Below are positions 30,090-41,820 of a stretch of DNA of 64,000 bases, in pieces. A program made the translations under genes and the position numbers. The notes beneath the pieces were generated by a model. That model did no database searches. It worked only from the letters and a program-made list of their open reading frames with translations, and was not told where the DNA came from. The first letter of the stretch is position 1. Each line of letters starts with the position of its first letter. The DNA comes from Meconema thalassinum (taxonomy: Eukaryota > Arthropoda > Insecta > Orthoptera > Tettigoniidae). The DNA lies in assembly GCA_946902985.2 (NCBI GenBank), contig OX336389.2, forward strand, positions 340,416,444 to 340,480,443, read 5' to 3'.

Positions 30090-31505
30090 CTAAGGCCAAT
30101 AGTCAATTGTAGGAATGCCCCTAATTACAAAATCAGCAAAGAGTTACTAAAAATCTTAAAATGCCGTCTTTCCAACGACAAAAACAACTCTGTAAAGAAC
30201 ACAACAGAACTAGTTACAGCATTGAACACCCTACAAATGAAACCTAGCTTCAGGCTAGTATCCTTCGACGTAACTAACATGTACACCAATATTCCGATTA
30301 TTGAAGCAATCAACACTATCGAAAACAACTTAAAATCCAACAATTCGGTAAAAGAAATTGAAGAGATTGTGAGATTACTGAGGGTCGTTCTCACCCAAAA
30401 CGTGTTTCAATTCGACAATAAAATATACACACAGAGAGAAGGCCTAGCAATGGGATCGCCACTAAGTGGGTTAATCGCTGACATCTTCATCAATGCACTA
30501 GAAAATGCGTTCTTAGAAAAGACTTCAACAAAGGGAATAGTAATATGGAAAAGATACGTAGATGATGTAATTTGCATCTACGATACTGAACTAACAAGCG
30601 AAGAAACAATTCTCCAATCCATTAATAGCCTTCACCATTCTATCAAATTCACTAAGGAATCCGAAATAGACCGGAAAATAAATTATCTCGATATAACTAT
30701 TGAACGTAAAGACAACGACCTTTCATATTCCATATTCCGGAAAGCAACACAAACCTCGCATGCAATCGACAATCAGTCTAATCACCCCAGTACGCACAAA
30801 CTAGCGGGTTTCAATTCAATGGTGCACAGGGCTTTAAACATACCCATGTCAAAAGACAACTATAATAAGGAAATAAGAACTATTATGCAAATAGCAAAGG
30901 AAAACAACTTCTCGCCAAGCAAAATAAATCAAATTATAGCCAAACATAAAAATAAAGATAAAACGATTCCCAAACCGGACAGTAATGAGAAAAAATTTGC
31001 GCGTTTCAACTATGTGAATGCGAATACATATAAAATCACTAACCTATTCAAAAAGCAAGGCATAAAGATAGCTTTCACGACGAAAAACACAACCGCTAGG
31101 CACCTCCTAAATAGTAATCTAAATAAACGTGACCCGTATTCAAGGTCAGGGGTATATTCTATAACGTGCCAAGACACCGATTGTCAAGCTAATTACATCG
31201 GGCAGAGTGGAAGGCGAGTAGACACACGTTATAATGAACATAGAAATGCGATAAGATACGGAACACATTCAGCCGTGTGCGAACATATGTGTGACGCAGG
31301 GCATAGCTTTACCAACATAGAGTCGGACCTTAAAATAATCCATCACGAATCGAAAGGCAGAGCTCTTGACATAAAGGAAGCAATCGAGATACACCTAGCC
31401 AAACGAAACAATCCCAACAATCTAAATGAACACACGTTCATGGAGAGCTCACCCCTCTTCACGCTACTAAAAAACACACCCTGTCGGAAACAAAACACAA
31501 TTTAG
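30090..31505 (+). CDS. PLE reverse transcriptase / GIY-YIG endonuclease, 5'-truncated
   Basis: Open from about 30090 with no stop until 31503; the first ATG is at 30222 (427 codons). RT motifs in order: FDVTNMYTNIP near residue 15 (from the ATG), GLAMGSPLSGLIADIF near residue 94, KRYVDDVICIY (catalytic Asp pair) near residue 128, INYLDITI near residue 170. A linker follows, then the GIY-YIG nuclease: SGVYSITC, ANYIGQSGRRVDTRYNEHR near residue 325, and AVCEHMCDAGHSF. Upstream in-frame sequence PIVNCRNAPNYKIS matches RT block before motif A, so coding really extends to the pseudo-LTR. Full PLE proteins are roughly 800 residues; the N-terminal third is missing. What remains has no stop or frameshift. 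It copies PLE RNA and nicks target DNA. Confidence 0.9.
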   Translation, partial: LRPIVNCRNAPNYKISKELLKILKCRLSNDKNNSVKNTTELVTALNTLQMKPSFRLVSFDVTNMYTNIPIIEAINTIENNLKSNNSVKEIEEIVRLLRVVLTQNVFQFDNKIYTQREGLAMGSPLSGLIADIFINALENAFLEKTSTKGIVIWKRYVDDVICIYDTELTSEETILQSINSLHHSIKFTKESEIDRKINYLDITIERKDNDLSYSIFRKATQTSHAIDNQSNHPSTHKLAGFNSMVHRALNIPMSKDNYNKEIRTIMQIAKENNFSPSKINQIIAKHKNKDKTIPKPDSNEKKFARFNYVNANTYKITNLFKKQGIKIAFTTKNTTARHLLNSNLNKRDPYSRSGVYSITCQDTDCQANYIGQSGRRVDTRYNEHRNAIRYGTHSAVCEHMCDAGHSFTNIESDLKIIHHESKGRALDIKEAIEIHLAKRNNPNNLNEHTFMESSPLFTLLKNTPCRKQNTI

Positions 31506-32023
31506 CGACACAGCCAAGCTAGATAAAAAAGGGGGGAAATTAGGGGGTTTTTAATAGGTAAATGTTATCTGGATCAGGTGTACGATGTACCTTTCTTCTG
31601 CAATAAACCAAGGCCCATATTAGAGGCAGTATTAAAGGTGCCGGGACGTCCTCATAAGACCGTCAACGCTTAGTTCGAATGGGTTATGCTCCACGCGTGG
31701 CGAGGACTAATCCACGGTCTTTAATAGTTGTAGATCCACCTCATTCAATAACATACATCTTATCTAGGTTGGCAACACCTCACATAAACACATCGCGATC
31801 ACTCCCCACAGCACGTAGGGACAGGGGGGGAAGGCAGGGAAAAACCAGTCGTTAAGATAACCACCGCAGTCGTCCGCACAGCGAGTTCAAGTGAGCACGG
31901 AAACTGCGAATAGCTGTAGTACGGAAGACAATCAGATAAGTAGTTAGCCTAAAATTTTTATAGTTTAACCATAGTTTACAACCATATAATCTCTCTAAAG
32001 TACAATCTCCGGATAGCCATCAC

Positions 32024-32306
32024 CATTTAGCATTTCACCTAACATATATACTGCATTTAGCATACACTGACAGTTGCAGTACCAATACTGCAACTAAATA
32101 ATTGTACATATTGTAAATATTTTCACCTGTATTTCAAACATAGATTTTATAGCCTAAGTGTATTGGATCTGATGATGATCGCTTGACGATCGAAACTGGT
32201 CATCCTAGTGTTTTATTAATCTCATGTAATTTATTTCAGGATTAGGGCATAACCCATCTCTTTTGGGTACATTCGTGTTGACCGACTGAAAAGCACTAAA
32301 CTCTTG
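32024..32306 (+). repeat. PLE right pseudo-LTR
   Basis: Direct repeat of the left unit, ending ACTCTTG and followed immediately by the second target duplication copy. Confidence 0.9.
32165..32205 (+). ncRNA. Hammerhead-ribozyme-like motif (right)
   Basis: Identical to the motif in the left pseudo-LTR, including the extra T. Two copies about 2.2 kb apart would flank the coding unit and could release a unit-length RNA. Confidence 0.6.
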
Positions 32307-32319
32307 GATATTAATAACA

Positions 32320-33077
32320 CTTAAAAATGAGGTGAGAGATGATTAAAATAATGTTTAAAATTTTTGCGGTGATGTAAATTGTAGACTTTTGGCGCGGCAG
32401 GTCGGCCGTAGCTGGAGCTTACTGGCTGGACGGCGGAACCTTTTGGTTTGTAGGTGACTAGAAGTTGCGTCGCGGATGTCCAGCATCCATAAATGATGGC
32501 CAAGCTTGGAGCAAGTTTTCTCTTTGGTAATTCAGTTGTACCATTTGTAGAAGGCCACTGAAGCGTAGTGCACAAGATCCCATCTTGTATGGCGGATCAC
32601 AATATGATGTTGACCACCACTCAACTTGTTGTGTTCATATGCGAGGATGACGAACAATGTGTCATGCCGTAGAAACTTGGTGTTATGCTGCCGCCAGCGC
32701 AGCGAAGTGAAGCGGTGCTTGAGCTGTCATACAGCGGAAGTACACCGTGGAAGTGCTGCGTAGTATTGCATTGCATCGTGGAAGTGCTGGTGTACCGATG
32801 AACGTCTTGTTGAAGAATGAAGAATGAGCATCTGGGTGGAGAAAGCCGCCGTTTAAATAGTGATACCATCTAAGGATCTGGAAATCCACATGCTGGCAAG
32901 CGATGATTGGCTATAGCAGTAGATGTGACGTCAGCCCAGCAGGTAAGCGGCAGGCAAGGGAACACACCTATCAGTTGTGTTTTTCACGCTGGACACGCAT
33001 AACCTTAAACATTCTAAGGTAAGAGTCTTGGATTTTTGAAGGGTATAAACACTAGCAATTAACAATATAATACAAGC
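32320..33077. other. Unassigned GC-richer DNA
   Basis: No domain recognised in any frame, although base composition is more even than the surroundings (32380-32960). Short minus-strand frames at 32321-32575 and 32621-32889 look like chance. Confidence 0.4.
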
Positions 33078-33093
33078 AGCAATATAATTAAAT

Positions 33094-33431
33094 GAAATGA
33101 AAATGAAAATCCACAGCCTGCTTCCAGTCTCCGACCGGGTCAGGAATGGAATGAATGAAGCCCCCATCTAGCGGCGAGGATATTAACTGTGCCGGCTGCC
33201 GAGGCCAGACGCACTCCTCTGGGGCAATGATTAAATGAATGACAGATGAAATGAAATGATAGTGGAGAGTGTTGCTGGAATGAAAGTTTGACAGGGAAAA
33301 CCGGAGTACCCGGAAAAAAACCTGTCTGCCTCCGTTTTGTCCAGCACAGATCTCACATGGAGTGACCGGGATTTGAACCACGGATCCAGCGGTGAGAGGC
33401 CGGCGTGCTGCCGCCTAAGCCACGGAGGCTT
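33094..33431 (-). repeat. SINE-B copy with 16-bp TSD
   Basis: Exact duplication AGCAATATAATTAAAT at 33078-33093 and 33432-33447. Head GCCTCCGTGGCTTAGGCGGC on the minus strand; B box GTGGTTCAAATCCC. Confidence 0.93.
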
Positions 33432-33870
33432 AGCAATATAATTAAATAAATAAATAAATAGATAAATAAATATTACTCGTTCGGTGGTCTTGGAAACAAA
33501 AAGCATTTGACCAGCAAATGCGACAGCTAAGTTACAGAAAAATCAACACGTGAAACATCACGAAAGTGATCACTTATCAATGTGACAGTCACTCATAGGT
33601 TTTTGCTCCGTCCCCAAAGCTAACCGCGCTCTCAGAGCCAATCACTCCTGCTTGTGCAACACTGTCCAAGAGAATGGATTCATCAATAAACTCTTGACTG
33701 AATTCATTATTGAATCCACAAAAGCACACTACAGTATTCACAAACAAGATCGCTCGAGATGGCGAAGGTGCTCTACCGACAGGAGCGACACACGAGATGT
33801 GGGAAGCCGGGAAGTATGAGCGTGAGTTACTGTACTCGTGCAGTCACCGTCAGGGTCGGATTTATGGTCT

Positions 33871-34278
33871 ATAATAAAAATAAAAATACTGGTTTTACGT
33901 CCCTTTTAACTACTGAGGTGCGGGGCGTGGTGGCGCAGAAGTCAAGCTCCTTGCCTCTAACCAAGGCGGAACGGGTTCAATTCCCGGTCAATGCGTGATT
34001 TTCAAAGTGAAATGCCATGTCCTGTTGTTTGGATTGCACGTAAAAAGGAGGTCCCGTGGCTCATGATCGCGAGATTAATGGTAACGTTAAACTACAAGCT
34101 TCCTTGCTAACTACTGAAGCTTTTAGAGACATTGGGGTGCCGGAATTTTGCTCCGAAGGGAATCCTTAACGTGCCATCAAATCTACTGGCACTCCCTCGC
34201 ATTTGCGCACTCTCAAATGCCAACTAACTGTGCCAGGATTCAATCCTGCAACCTTGGGAACAGCAGGCGAGAACGTTA
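33871..34278 (-). repeat. SINE-D copy interrupted by SINE-E
   Basis: Flanked by an exact 14-bp duplication CGGATTTATGGTCT (33857-33870 and 34279-34292). Tail ATAATAAAAATAAAAA, then GGTTTTACGTCCC, interrupted after TAACTACTGA, resuming at 34118 and ending at the tRNA head near GCGAGAACGTTA. Confidence 0.93.
33917..34107 (+). repeat. SINE-E nested in SINE-D
   Basis: A 191-bp plus-strand SINE-E: head GGGGCGTGGTGGCGCAG, B box GGGTTCAATTCCC, end AAACTACAAGCTTCCTTGC. TSD TAACTACTGA at 33907-33916 and 34108-34117. Confidence 0.93.
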
Positions 34279-34292
34279 CGGATTTATGGTCT

Positions 34293-34910
34293 GTTCTCAG
34301 CCCAATGCAGCCGTTAACAGTTCGCTCTCAAAAGAAGCAAACTGTCGTGTCTTGGGCATTTATGGACAACGACAAGTCGGGAAGATTTTTGTAACACCTG
34401 ATAGCTATACTGACATACCACTATTGGTATCACAAATCAGAGTGTTACTTAGCTAAATTTGGCTGTAAAGTTTGCAGTGATTTTTTTTCTCTCTAAGATA
34501 GGCTACTGTATTTTCAGCATCCTATACAATTACGTACTCTTGTTGCCCGGAAGTGAAAGTATGGCCGAAGTTGTAGAGGAAAGTTCAACGTTTCCTTTAA
34601 AGCAAACCCCAAGTCGATAGGGCTTTTTATTCAGTAGAAAATGCTACATATGAGACTTTATATTTGTCGCTCCCTGAATGTACGGACTGAATATCCCGAA
34701 CAGCAGGGTTCTCAAAATATTTCTTTGATGAGCAAATAGGACATTCAGGGAACGAACATTCCACACACACCCAAATACACGGGGCTGATGACCACGCGGC
34801 TCAAATATACTAAATAATATAACAATGTTTCTTGTATATGCAAGTAAATAAGTTCCTTAAATGCAATTTAAATTCAAAGTCTAGTGGTATGTCTGCCAAT
34901 AAATATATAA
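34293..34910. other. Unassigned DNA
   Basis: No gene recognised. GGGGCTGATGACCACG near 34782 resembles the 3' end of an unlisted SINE type also glimpsed at 44272-44310. Confidence 0.35.
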
Positions 34911-34913
34911 ATG

Positions 34914-35225
34914 TGTGTCTACCCGTTATTACCCCATATTATTCGCGTTTGTTTCAACGGGGTTGGGGGTGAGATGGTGTTTTTTTTACGGCTGGATGCT
35001 ATTCCTGACGCCCACCTCATGAGAAGAGTTATTGAGATATGAAATGAAAGAAGATGAATGAAACTGGGCAAGGATGTGTAAGGAAGTGGCCGTGACCTGT
35101 CAGAAGATACCATCCAAACATTTGCCTGGAGTTGAAAATGGGGAAACCACAGAAAATCATCTCAAGGATAGCCAACGGTGGGGCTCGAACCCACGTCTAC
35201 CAAGTCCGCTGATAGCTTGGTTAAG
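34914..35225 (-). repeat. SINE-C copy
   Basis: Minus orientation, diverged. Tail side TGTCTACCCGTTATTACCCC, core GGGGAAACCACAGAAAATCA, B-box segment GGGCTCGAACCCACG at about 35182. Best copy is at 42941-43305. Confidence 0.8.
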
Positions 35226-35489
35226 GTAAGAAGTACGTGCCTATCCTTTCCATGTTAAATTTGAAGATTTCTGGTACAAGTCACACAAAGAATTTTTATG
35301 CTAGGCACTTGAAACCCTCAGGGATTATTAATCAATGCTCTATCTACAATAATACCCGAGCATTTTTTAAAATTCAAAATGGTTTGGATTTTATGAGATT
35401 TTTAAATATTGTCCCCTTGAAGGAAGCGTACACGAGGCTGTTTTCGGGGAGTGTTCAGTTCTTTGTCGTGAGGCTGAGTACTCTTAATA

Positions 35490-38085
35490 TTTGGCTTCCA
35501 TAACTCCAAGTTGACATAAAATAAATATAGCAAGAAAGTGAGCCAAGATTAACATAAAACAAATTTAATAAACTGGTATCAAGACATAAAATACAATCAA
35601 GACCACCCATAGTGACACCCTTTTTTTGACCTTCAACACAAAAGACATAAAACACTCAGCCTAAAGTATGCTGGAAATAAATCACATCAAAATAAACTCG
35701 GATCAAGTCCGTTACTTCAATTATTTATTGATTTATTGTTATTGCGTATGCGTGTGAAGATGGGAAATAATACTAGCTAAGAATGAGTACTACTTTACAA
35801 AGTGCGCTTCTATAGGACCAGGCCGCCAGTCACGTACTCCGTAATTATACAACCATGTTATTGGCTCCGGGAACTACAAATTACAACGGCTATACAAGAT
35901 TAATTCACCAACCGACTACGCTACCCTTACAACAATGACATTAGCACTTCCAAGTGAAGTTTCAAACCTGTGCCGCAGCACACACAGAAAAAGGTTGCCT
36001 CAAACAGGACTTTCAAAACATTAAACAAGAATCCCTATCGTGGCTAAACAAATTACACATGGGCCGGCCGTTCGCCTCCCTTACGTTACCTGACATAAGC
36101 ATACTCAAATATGCAACACAAAAATATCTACAATTAATTCAGACAGCCACTAGCATAAATTAACAACAAATTGATATTAACAAAATCATGAAATGTGTCG
36201 CAGACATGAGGAACGCCCAATTAAATTACTTTAGACTTCCAACTATACAGGCTTTATATTTTACTTTAATCACAATATGCACGGACCTTCATCTCTCGAG
36301 CACTAATTGCCTGAGATTCCTTATCTATGATCTGGGCGCGCGCGTAAGTGGATGCCACCACTCACAAGTTTGTCAACAAACCAAGTGAGTATTACCATGC
36401 CTCTCAAAGCACCTTGCGTTGGAGAACCGTAGAATAGCTGTCACAGCCTCCTAAAAAAATTACATGTTGTCACACACATCAATAATGTCCCGGAAATCTC
36501 ACACATAGATTTCAGGACCGCAGATGATACAGTCACCTCCTCAGAGAGTGCTGTTCGTAGCTTGCAGCGTACAGGTAGATTGACCTTGGTCAAAACCCAG
36601 CGCAGAATACATCACACAAATGACCTCACCTTGGTTTGACAATACATTTCCACCAAATCAATAGCGCCAGATCAGATAATGTCCTAATAAAATTGTGTTA
36701 CACAAAACACACTCCCAAATTAACTCCGTGCTCAAATTACTATCAATCGTTACCTCAGAAGCAGACGGCTTCTTGCTATGAAATATGCAATGTCGCATAA
36801 TGGCTAGCCTGTGTAATCCGAAGTTATAAACAAAACAAAGATATCACTTTTCCCCCATATCTATCTTAAATTTACCGAAGTATAAGCCCCATTTATCATC
36901 CGTTACACACCTCATTTTTTATGTTATATCATATCACAATAAAACACACGATGCACCCGATGGCACATTTTATATACTGTTGTCACACAAAACAAACAAA
37001 TTACATACAAATTAGCCACGACGAGCTAATTAATTGATTAATTAGTAGTCGGTTAAAACAAAACTCTACAGAAACAAGAAACAAATCAAACACAAATTAT
37101 ATACAATAGTTCCCGTACACCAAATTTAGTTACATGATGAAATTAATTCATTTTTAATACTCATCCTTTTCAGCATTTTCAATGGATATGACCCGCCATG
37201 ACCCCCAGCTTTGGAATTTACTCCTTGATAAATGCCTTGGTGATCATGAGTTCGATAGACATCCTTCCTTCAGGGTTGACAGTCATGGTCTTCAAGGTGT
37301 TGATTCTCTGCTTGAATAAATTCAAATTAGTTCGTTCTAAAATGCCACACACCTGACTGCTAACTAGATTGCTTAAGTGGAGTACTACTTTCGTCCACGA
37401 GTCCTGAAGCAATTTTCTCGGCGACTGTCCCTAAGTTATAGCAAGATGCTATCTAAAATATGCACATGCACTTCACACAAAATCAATGTCTAAAATGACA
37501 TGATAATAATAATAAGTTCGACGCTCAAGTAATACTAGAAAATTACAAGTTCTATTCCGTATTCAAACAGAGTACATTTTACTAAGTCTGCCGACCTGAA
37601 TCAGAGTATCGTGGAGTGACCCTCAGACAACCACTAACAAATATAATACTGCGCGTAAAAGAATGAATGCGCCTAAATGGAATGAACACTGTCCCAACAC
37701 TTCACACAGTATTTATACAAAATTCACCAATTAGTAAGAGTGGGGGTTGTAGAAAAAGCTAACTAATCAAGCAGTGATCTCCCAGGCAAGTAACTTATAT
37801 CACTGAACTCGTCATAAGGAGAAGCGCACGATTCGAACATCTGGAAATCAAATCGATCGGCAGATTGATTGCAACTTGATTCCCTCCAAATCAGATCTGT
37901 CATAGCATCACGCTTAACGCCCGCACTTCAACGGCGTCTCCTCATCTCATTCGTCAACTCGGACATGAATTTGGCGCTGTTTCTACTGACCACGCATTGT
38001 GGCAACGCCACCTAGAGAATAAGGCCTCCGCGCTCGGAAGCACGCACGCCAAGGGTAGTCATTCCTCCCGGCCCTTCAAACGATG
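35490..38085 (-). repeat. LTR-like segment P
   Basis: Minus-strand segment colinear with segment Q (39179-42147). Shared blocks in the same order include TTATTAAATTTG..TTGGCTCACTTT (near 35535-35580) and GGGAAC..TATTGTATAT (near 37095-37115), about 1.5 kb apart in both. The right end is guessed from TGAAGGGCCGGGAGGAATGA on the minus strand, an LTR-start-like sequence. No pol or gag. Probably a solo LTR of an old gypsy-like element; no TSD found. Confidence 0.45.
37218..37412 (-). CDS. Short open frame in LTR-like segment P
   Basis: 64 codons, open a further 7 codons upstream to a TAG that overlaps a splice-acceptor-like CTATAACTTAG. The product is unrecognised; it contains NLFKQRINTLKTMTVNPEGR then MSI, i.e. 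F-x-Q-R-x(12)-G-R-M-S-I. The same spacing occurs in the U3 frame of the giant LTR (9974-10177). May be an LTR-borne protein fragment or fossil; no independent evidence of expression. Confidence 0.3.
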   Translation of the reverse strand: MLQDSWTKVVLHLSNLVSSQVCGILERTNLNLFKQRINTLKTMTVNPEGRMSIELMITKAFIKE

Positions 38086-39178
38086 TTTCTACTCGCAAAG
38101 AAAACGCTCATATTGTTGCACTGTACAACTCTAATTGAACACTGCATAGCCTGCAAGTCTTTGAGTAGTCAGCATTGCTAAATTACCCGTACCTCGTAGA
38201 ATTTACCTTCTTCCTTACCTTTCATAAAATACGCTTTCCAGTAATGCTTGAACTATGAAACTCCTTCTATACTGAGGGAGAAAAAGAAATAAACAGTTTC
38301 ATCATAATAACAAAAAAGGCCCGTAATTATTACGATAATGATGTTTATTATGATTTTCAGAACGTTATGAACTTATTAACCTCACTTTTAAATGAAGGGA
38401 GAAAGGCAAAAATGGAAAAGAGTAATTGAACAGTTGAGTCGAAAAACGATAACATTCCATTTCCAAGAGGAAAAAAGAACGATCATCTGTCGAAACTATA
38501 CGTCGCATTGAAAAATTCACTAATTGTCAATTGTAGTACTAGTAGCAAGAAGTTATGTCTCAAAATGTGTCATCAGTTAGCGACTAAATAATGATTAAAT
38601 ATGCTGGAATATTATCCCATTTCTTTGAATATTTTCCTTTTTCCACTCGTTCAATTTTTAGTATTACTTTACTGGCGTTGGATTACAGAATATTAATTTA
38701 ATTAAACGTTTTGAATTTTGCAGGTATTTACTAAAATTTATCAACAATTTGGCTACAGACAGAAATACAATACAATACAGTTTTATCTTGTAACATATTT
38801 AGCCGAGACTACATTGTACAGCAGGAACGTAATTAACTCTCACCAACAATTCAACTTATGAGCCTACTGTTCTTGTAGCTAGAGAATAGAGAGAGCATTG
38901 GAAATCTTCAGATTCTTAACTATTATTTTAACAGATTTTACATTAAAATTACATTTTGCTACTAGAAAATTTCTTAAAGGATGTAAGTGAAGGTTAAAAA
39001 ATTAGTTTAAATGGGTTAAAATTTTTCAAAATAGATTCAATTCACATTTTGAGAGGGTTGTTTTTGAAATTACAATAGGACTAAATTTCTTAATCTTGGG
39101 AATCAATAATAAGCTTATTGACTTTCTGATATGTATTGAACCCTTGCAAAGAAGCTTATGAGACTCAGTTTCGGGGGG
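38086..39178. other. Unassigned AT-rich DNA
   Basis: Nothing recognised between the two LTR-like segments. No remnant of gag or pol seen in any frame. Confidence 0.4.
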
Positions 39179-40918
39179 TGTAACAGTCCATATCGTAAGT
39201 TGTTGTTAAAGCGCTTCATTAACATGCAGGGTAACATATAACAAAATAACATGCAGGAAAAAGTGAAGCCAGGGTTAAAACAAATGAATTTAATAACAAA
39301 TCAGCTATTTACACAAAAGAATTAACAAAACAAACTCCCATGTGACTCCCACTGAATAAAATAAAGTTTGCCAAAACTAGGCCAAATCTCTGGAGAGATT
39401 ATACTTGGACCAAGTGTCCCAAAGAAAATCAACAAATAGTGACAATGTATGCGCGTGTGCTGTTCTACATGCTTCACGATGAGTACAAACGAATGCATGA
39501 TTCGTCATCATCCAAAATAAACTTTCAGACGACGAATCCACATTGCTTAGAGCTAGACAGACGCGGGCAACAACTATACAACACTTAAAACTAAACCGAC
39601 ACTTCCTATACTTAAAATAAACAACACAATAATTTCCGCGTGAAATTGGAATCAAAACTGCCGTAGCAAAAACATTACTGCCTAAAATTAGGACTTCTCA
39701 CACAAATCAACACAAGTAAGTTAACACGTGACCAATAAAAGAAATACACATATGACCGCCGTCATTTTTACAAGTACACTACCACTACACCACACAGGCG
39801 TCACATACTAAATTACATGAATTGAGTCATAAACAAATCACTAGGCTCAAAGCCAACATTTACATTATTAACACAACATTCCATCCATACGACATGCAAT
39901 AATCCGTCACACACATGGCGAACTCCCCAATTAATTAAGGTTCAAAATAACCATCACAATGAACAGGTTTGCTACTTGAAAGCTTAAAGGGGCCAGTCGG
40001 AACATAGGACTGCCTACCAAAATAAGTCACCAGGCGAGAAGGGCGATTCATGGAAATCTGCATATCTGTCAACCCACGTGTCAAAATAACCTCGGCCTCC
40101 CAAGGCACGGGATCCAATCTCGAAGAAGCGTGCCCCAAAGCACAATAATACGTGTGTGTGTGTCAGAACAAAATATCCCGGCATTTCCCCTAGGAAATCC
40201 AAGAATCAGCATATGGACAAGGAACAGCGGTATCCCTGGAGCACCCTGCCTTTCCATCAAAAATACAACAACAAAAAATTATGAGGGCGGTAGGACCTCT
40301 ACCCCTCTTCACGTAGAATCAACACACACACCTGACACAATAACACACACAGAATCACACGTATGGGTTTGACAGACCCTGAAATAAAATGACATAAATA
40401 ATTTCCACTTGCTGGCGCCTCCGTTCTACGCCGTGACGAATAAAACTGAAAAGGACTCAAAAAAAATCTATCAAATTAGAACTAAGGTGTTCTACAATTA
40501 CATCTTAATTCGTTGCGCTCGGCAACCCTAATATGAATAATAACCTGTTCAGCAAACATCTTACAGTAATTACCTCCCTTTTCTATCAAAAATATGAACC
40601 TTAATAAAGCACCACTTATCGAATGTAACGGGTTTCGCATTTGCATGGATAAAAATCACGTACACGCGCCGTGCACATTAAATATGACTCCAAAGAAAAA
40701 CAAATACACAACAAACACTTTGGCCACGTGCCAACGTACGTTTAAAACAGTTAGTGTCGGTACAAGAAAAACACCCTAAACAAGAAAAAGAAAATGAACT
40801 ATATACAAAGTTCCCCCGCCAATCTAACTACATAATTGAATAATCAATTGTTGTACATCACCGTCTCAGCTTGTAGAACATATGACCTCCATCTCAGCCC
40901 ATTTCCCCACGGGAAAAT

Positions 40919-41020
40919 TTAACACTCCATCGTTGTCTTCGTAGAAGCGTCGGACATCACTCCGGCTCCTGACCACACGTCGGACATCTTGGTGTAGTCT
41001 CTTTGGAAGAAAAGTTCAAT
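40919..41020 (-). other. Short open frame in LTR-like segment Q
   Basis: 33 codons, from after a splice-acceptor-like context to TAA. It contains LFFQRDYTKMSDVWSGAGVM then S, matching F-x-Q-R-x(12)-G-x-M-S with exactly the spacing seen in the frames at 37218 and 9974. Too short to call a gene. Confidence 0.2.
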
Positions 41021-41377
41021 GTTATTATAATTTGACCTGGCTATAATCGCTTGTGAGTTACTAAATTCGCCCACAAATAGTCCTATGCGATTAATCACGA
41101 AGACTTTCCCTACTCTCGCTCACACACGCACGATACACACATAAAAAATACAATAAAAATTTACATGAAATGTACACTTCGAGTCCATCGTCACTGGCTC
41201 GACAATACAAGTTTTAAAGTCTGACTGACTCACAGTCGCTATCTCGCTCGGTAATCTCTACTGCACTGCTTGACCTTCGCTCGGGTGAGCGCTAATTAGA
41301 ATGTTACTCACGTCTTTCCCCCTAAGAGCTGAAAATAGTTGTCTTTAAGAAAATATTCAAGTTTTATATCACCACGC

Positions 41378-41820
41378 AAACTGGCGCGAAGTTAGCTCAC
41401 AGAGCTCACAAAGTATTAGACTTCAAATAATATATTAGAGCTTTAAAAATCGCTACACAAACTGACGCGAAGTTAGCTCATCAGAGCTCACAAATAAATG
41501 ACTTCGAATAATATTAGAGCGTTAAAATCATTACACAAACTGGCGTGAAGTTAGCTCACAGAGCTCCAAAACGAAAAGACTTCAACTAATATTAGAGCGT
41601 TAAAATCATTACACAAACTGGCGTGAAGTTAGCTCACAGAGCTCCAAACAGAATGACTTCAACTAATATCAGAGCGTTAAAATCACTACGCAAACTGGCG
41701 TGAAGTTAGCTCATCAGAGCTCCAAACAGAAAGTCTTCAACTAATATCAGAGCGTTAAAATCACTACGCAAACTGGCGTGAAGTTAGCTCATCAGAGCTC
41801 CAAACAGAAAGACATCGAAC
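41378..41820. repeat. 78-bp minisatellite
   Basis: About six units built on CAAACTGGCGTGAAGTTAGC + TCACAGAGCTC + ACTTCAACTAATAT + AGAGCGTTAAAATC. The right-hand units are more alike than the left-hand ones. Confidence 0.88.

Larger units (their letters stand above)
29770..32306 (+). mobile_element. Penelope-like element (PLE)
   Basis: A 2.5-kb element flanked by an exact 13-bp target duplication GATATTAATAACA (29757-29769 and 32307-32319). It has direct terminal repeats (pseudo-LTRs) of about 283 bp, one open frame with reverse transcriptase and a C-terminal GIY-YIG nuclease, and about 500 bp of 3' untranslated sequence. This is the signature architecture of Penelope-like elements. The ORF begins abruptly at the left pseudo-LTR, so the 5' third of the gene was lost at or before insertion. 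Confidence 0.9.

Noticed and set aside
32321..33167. Host gene in the GC-richer patch
   Set aside because: Short frames only, no splice-supported exon chain and no recognisable protein motif.
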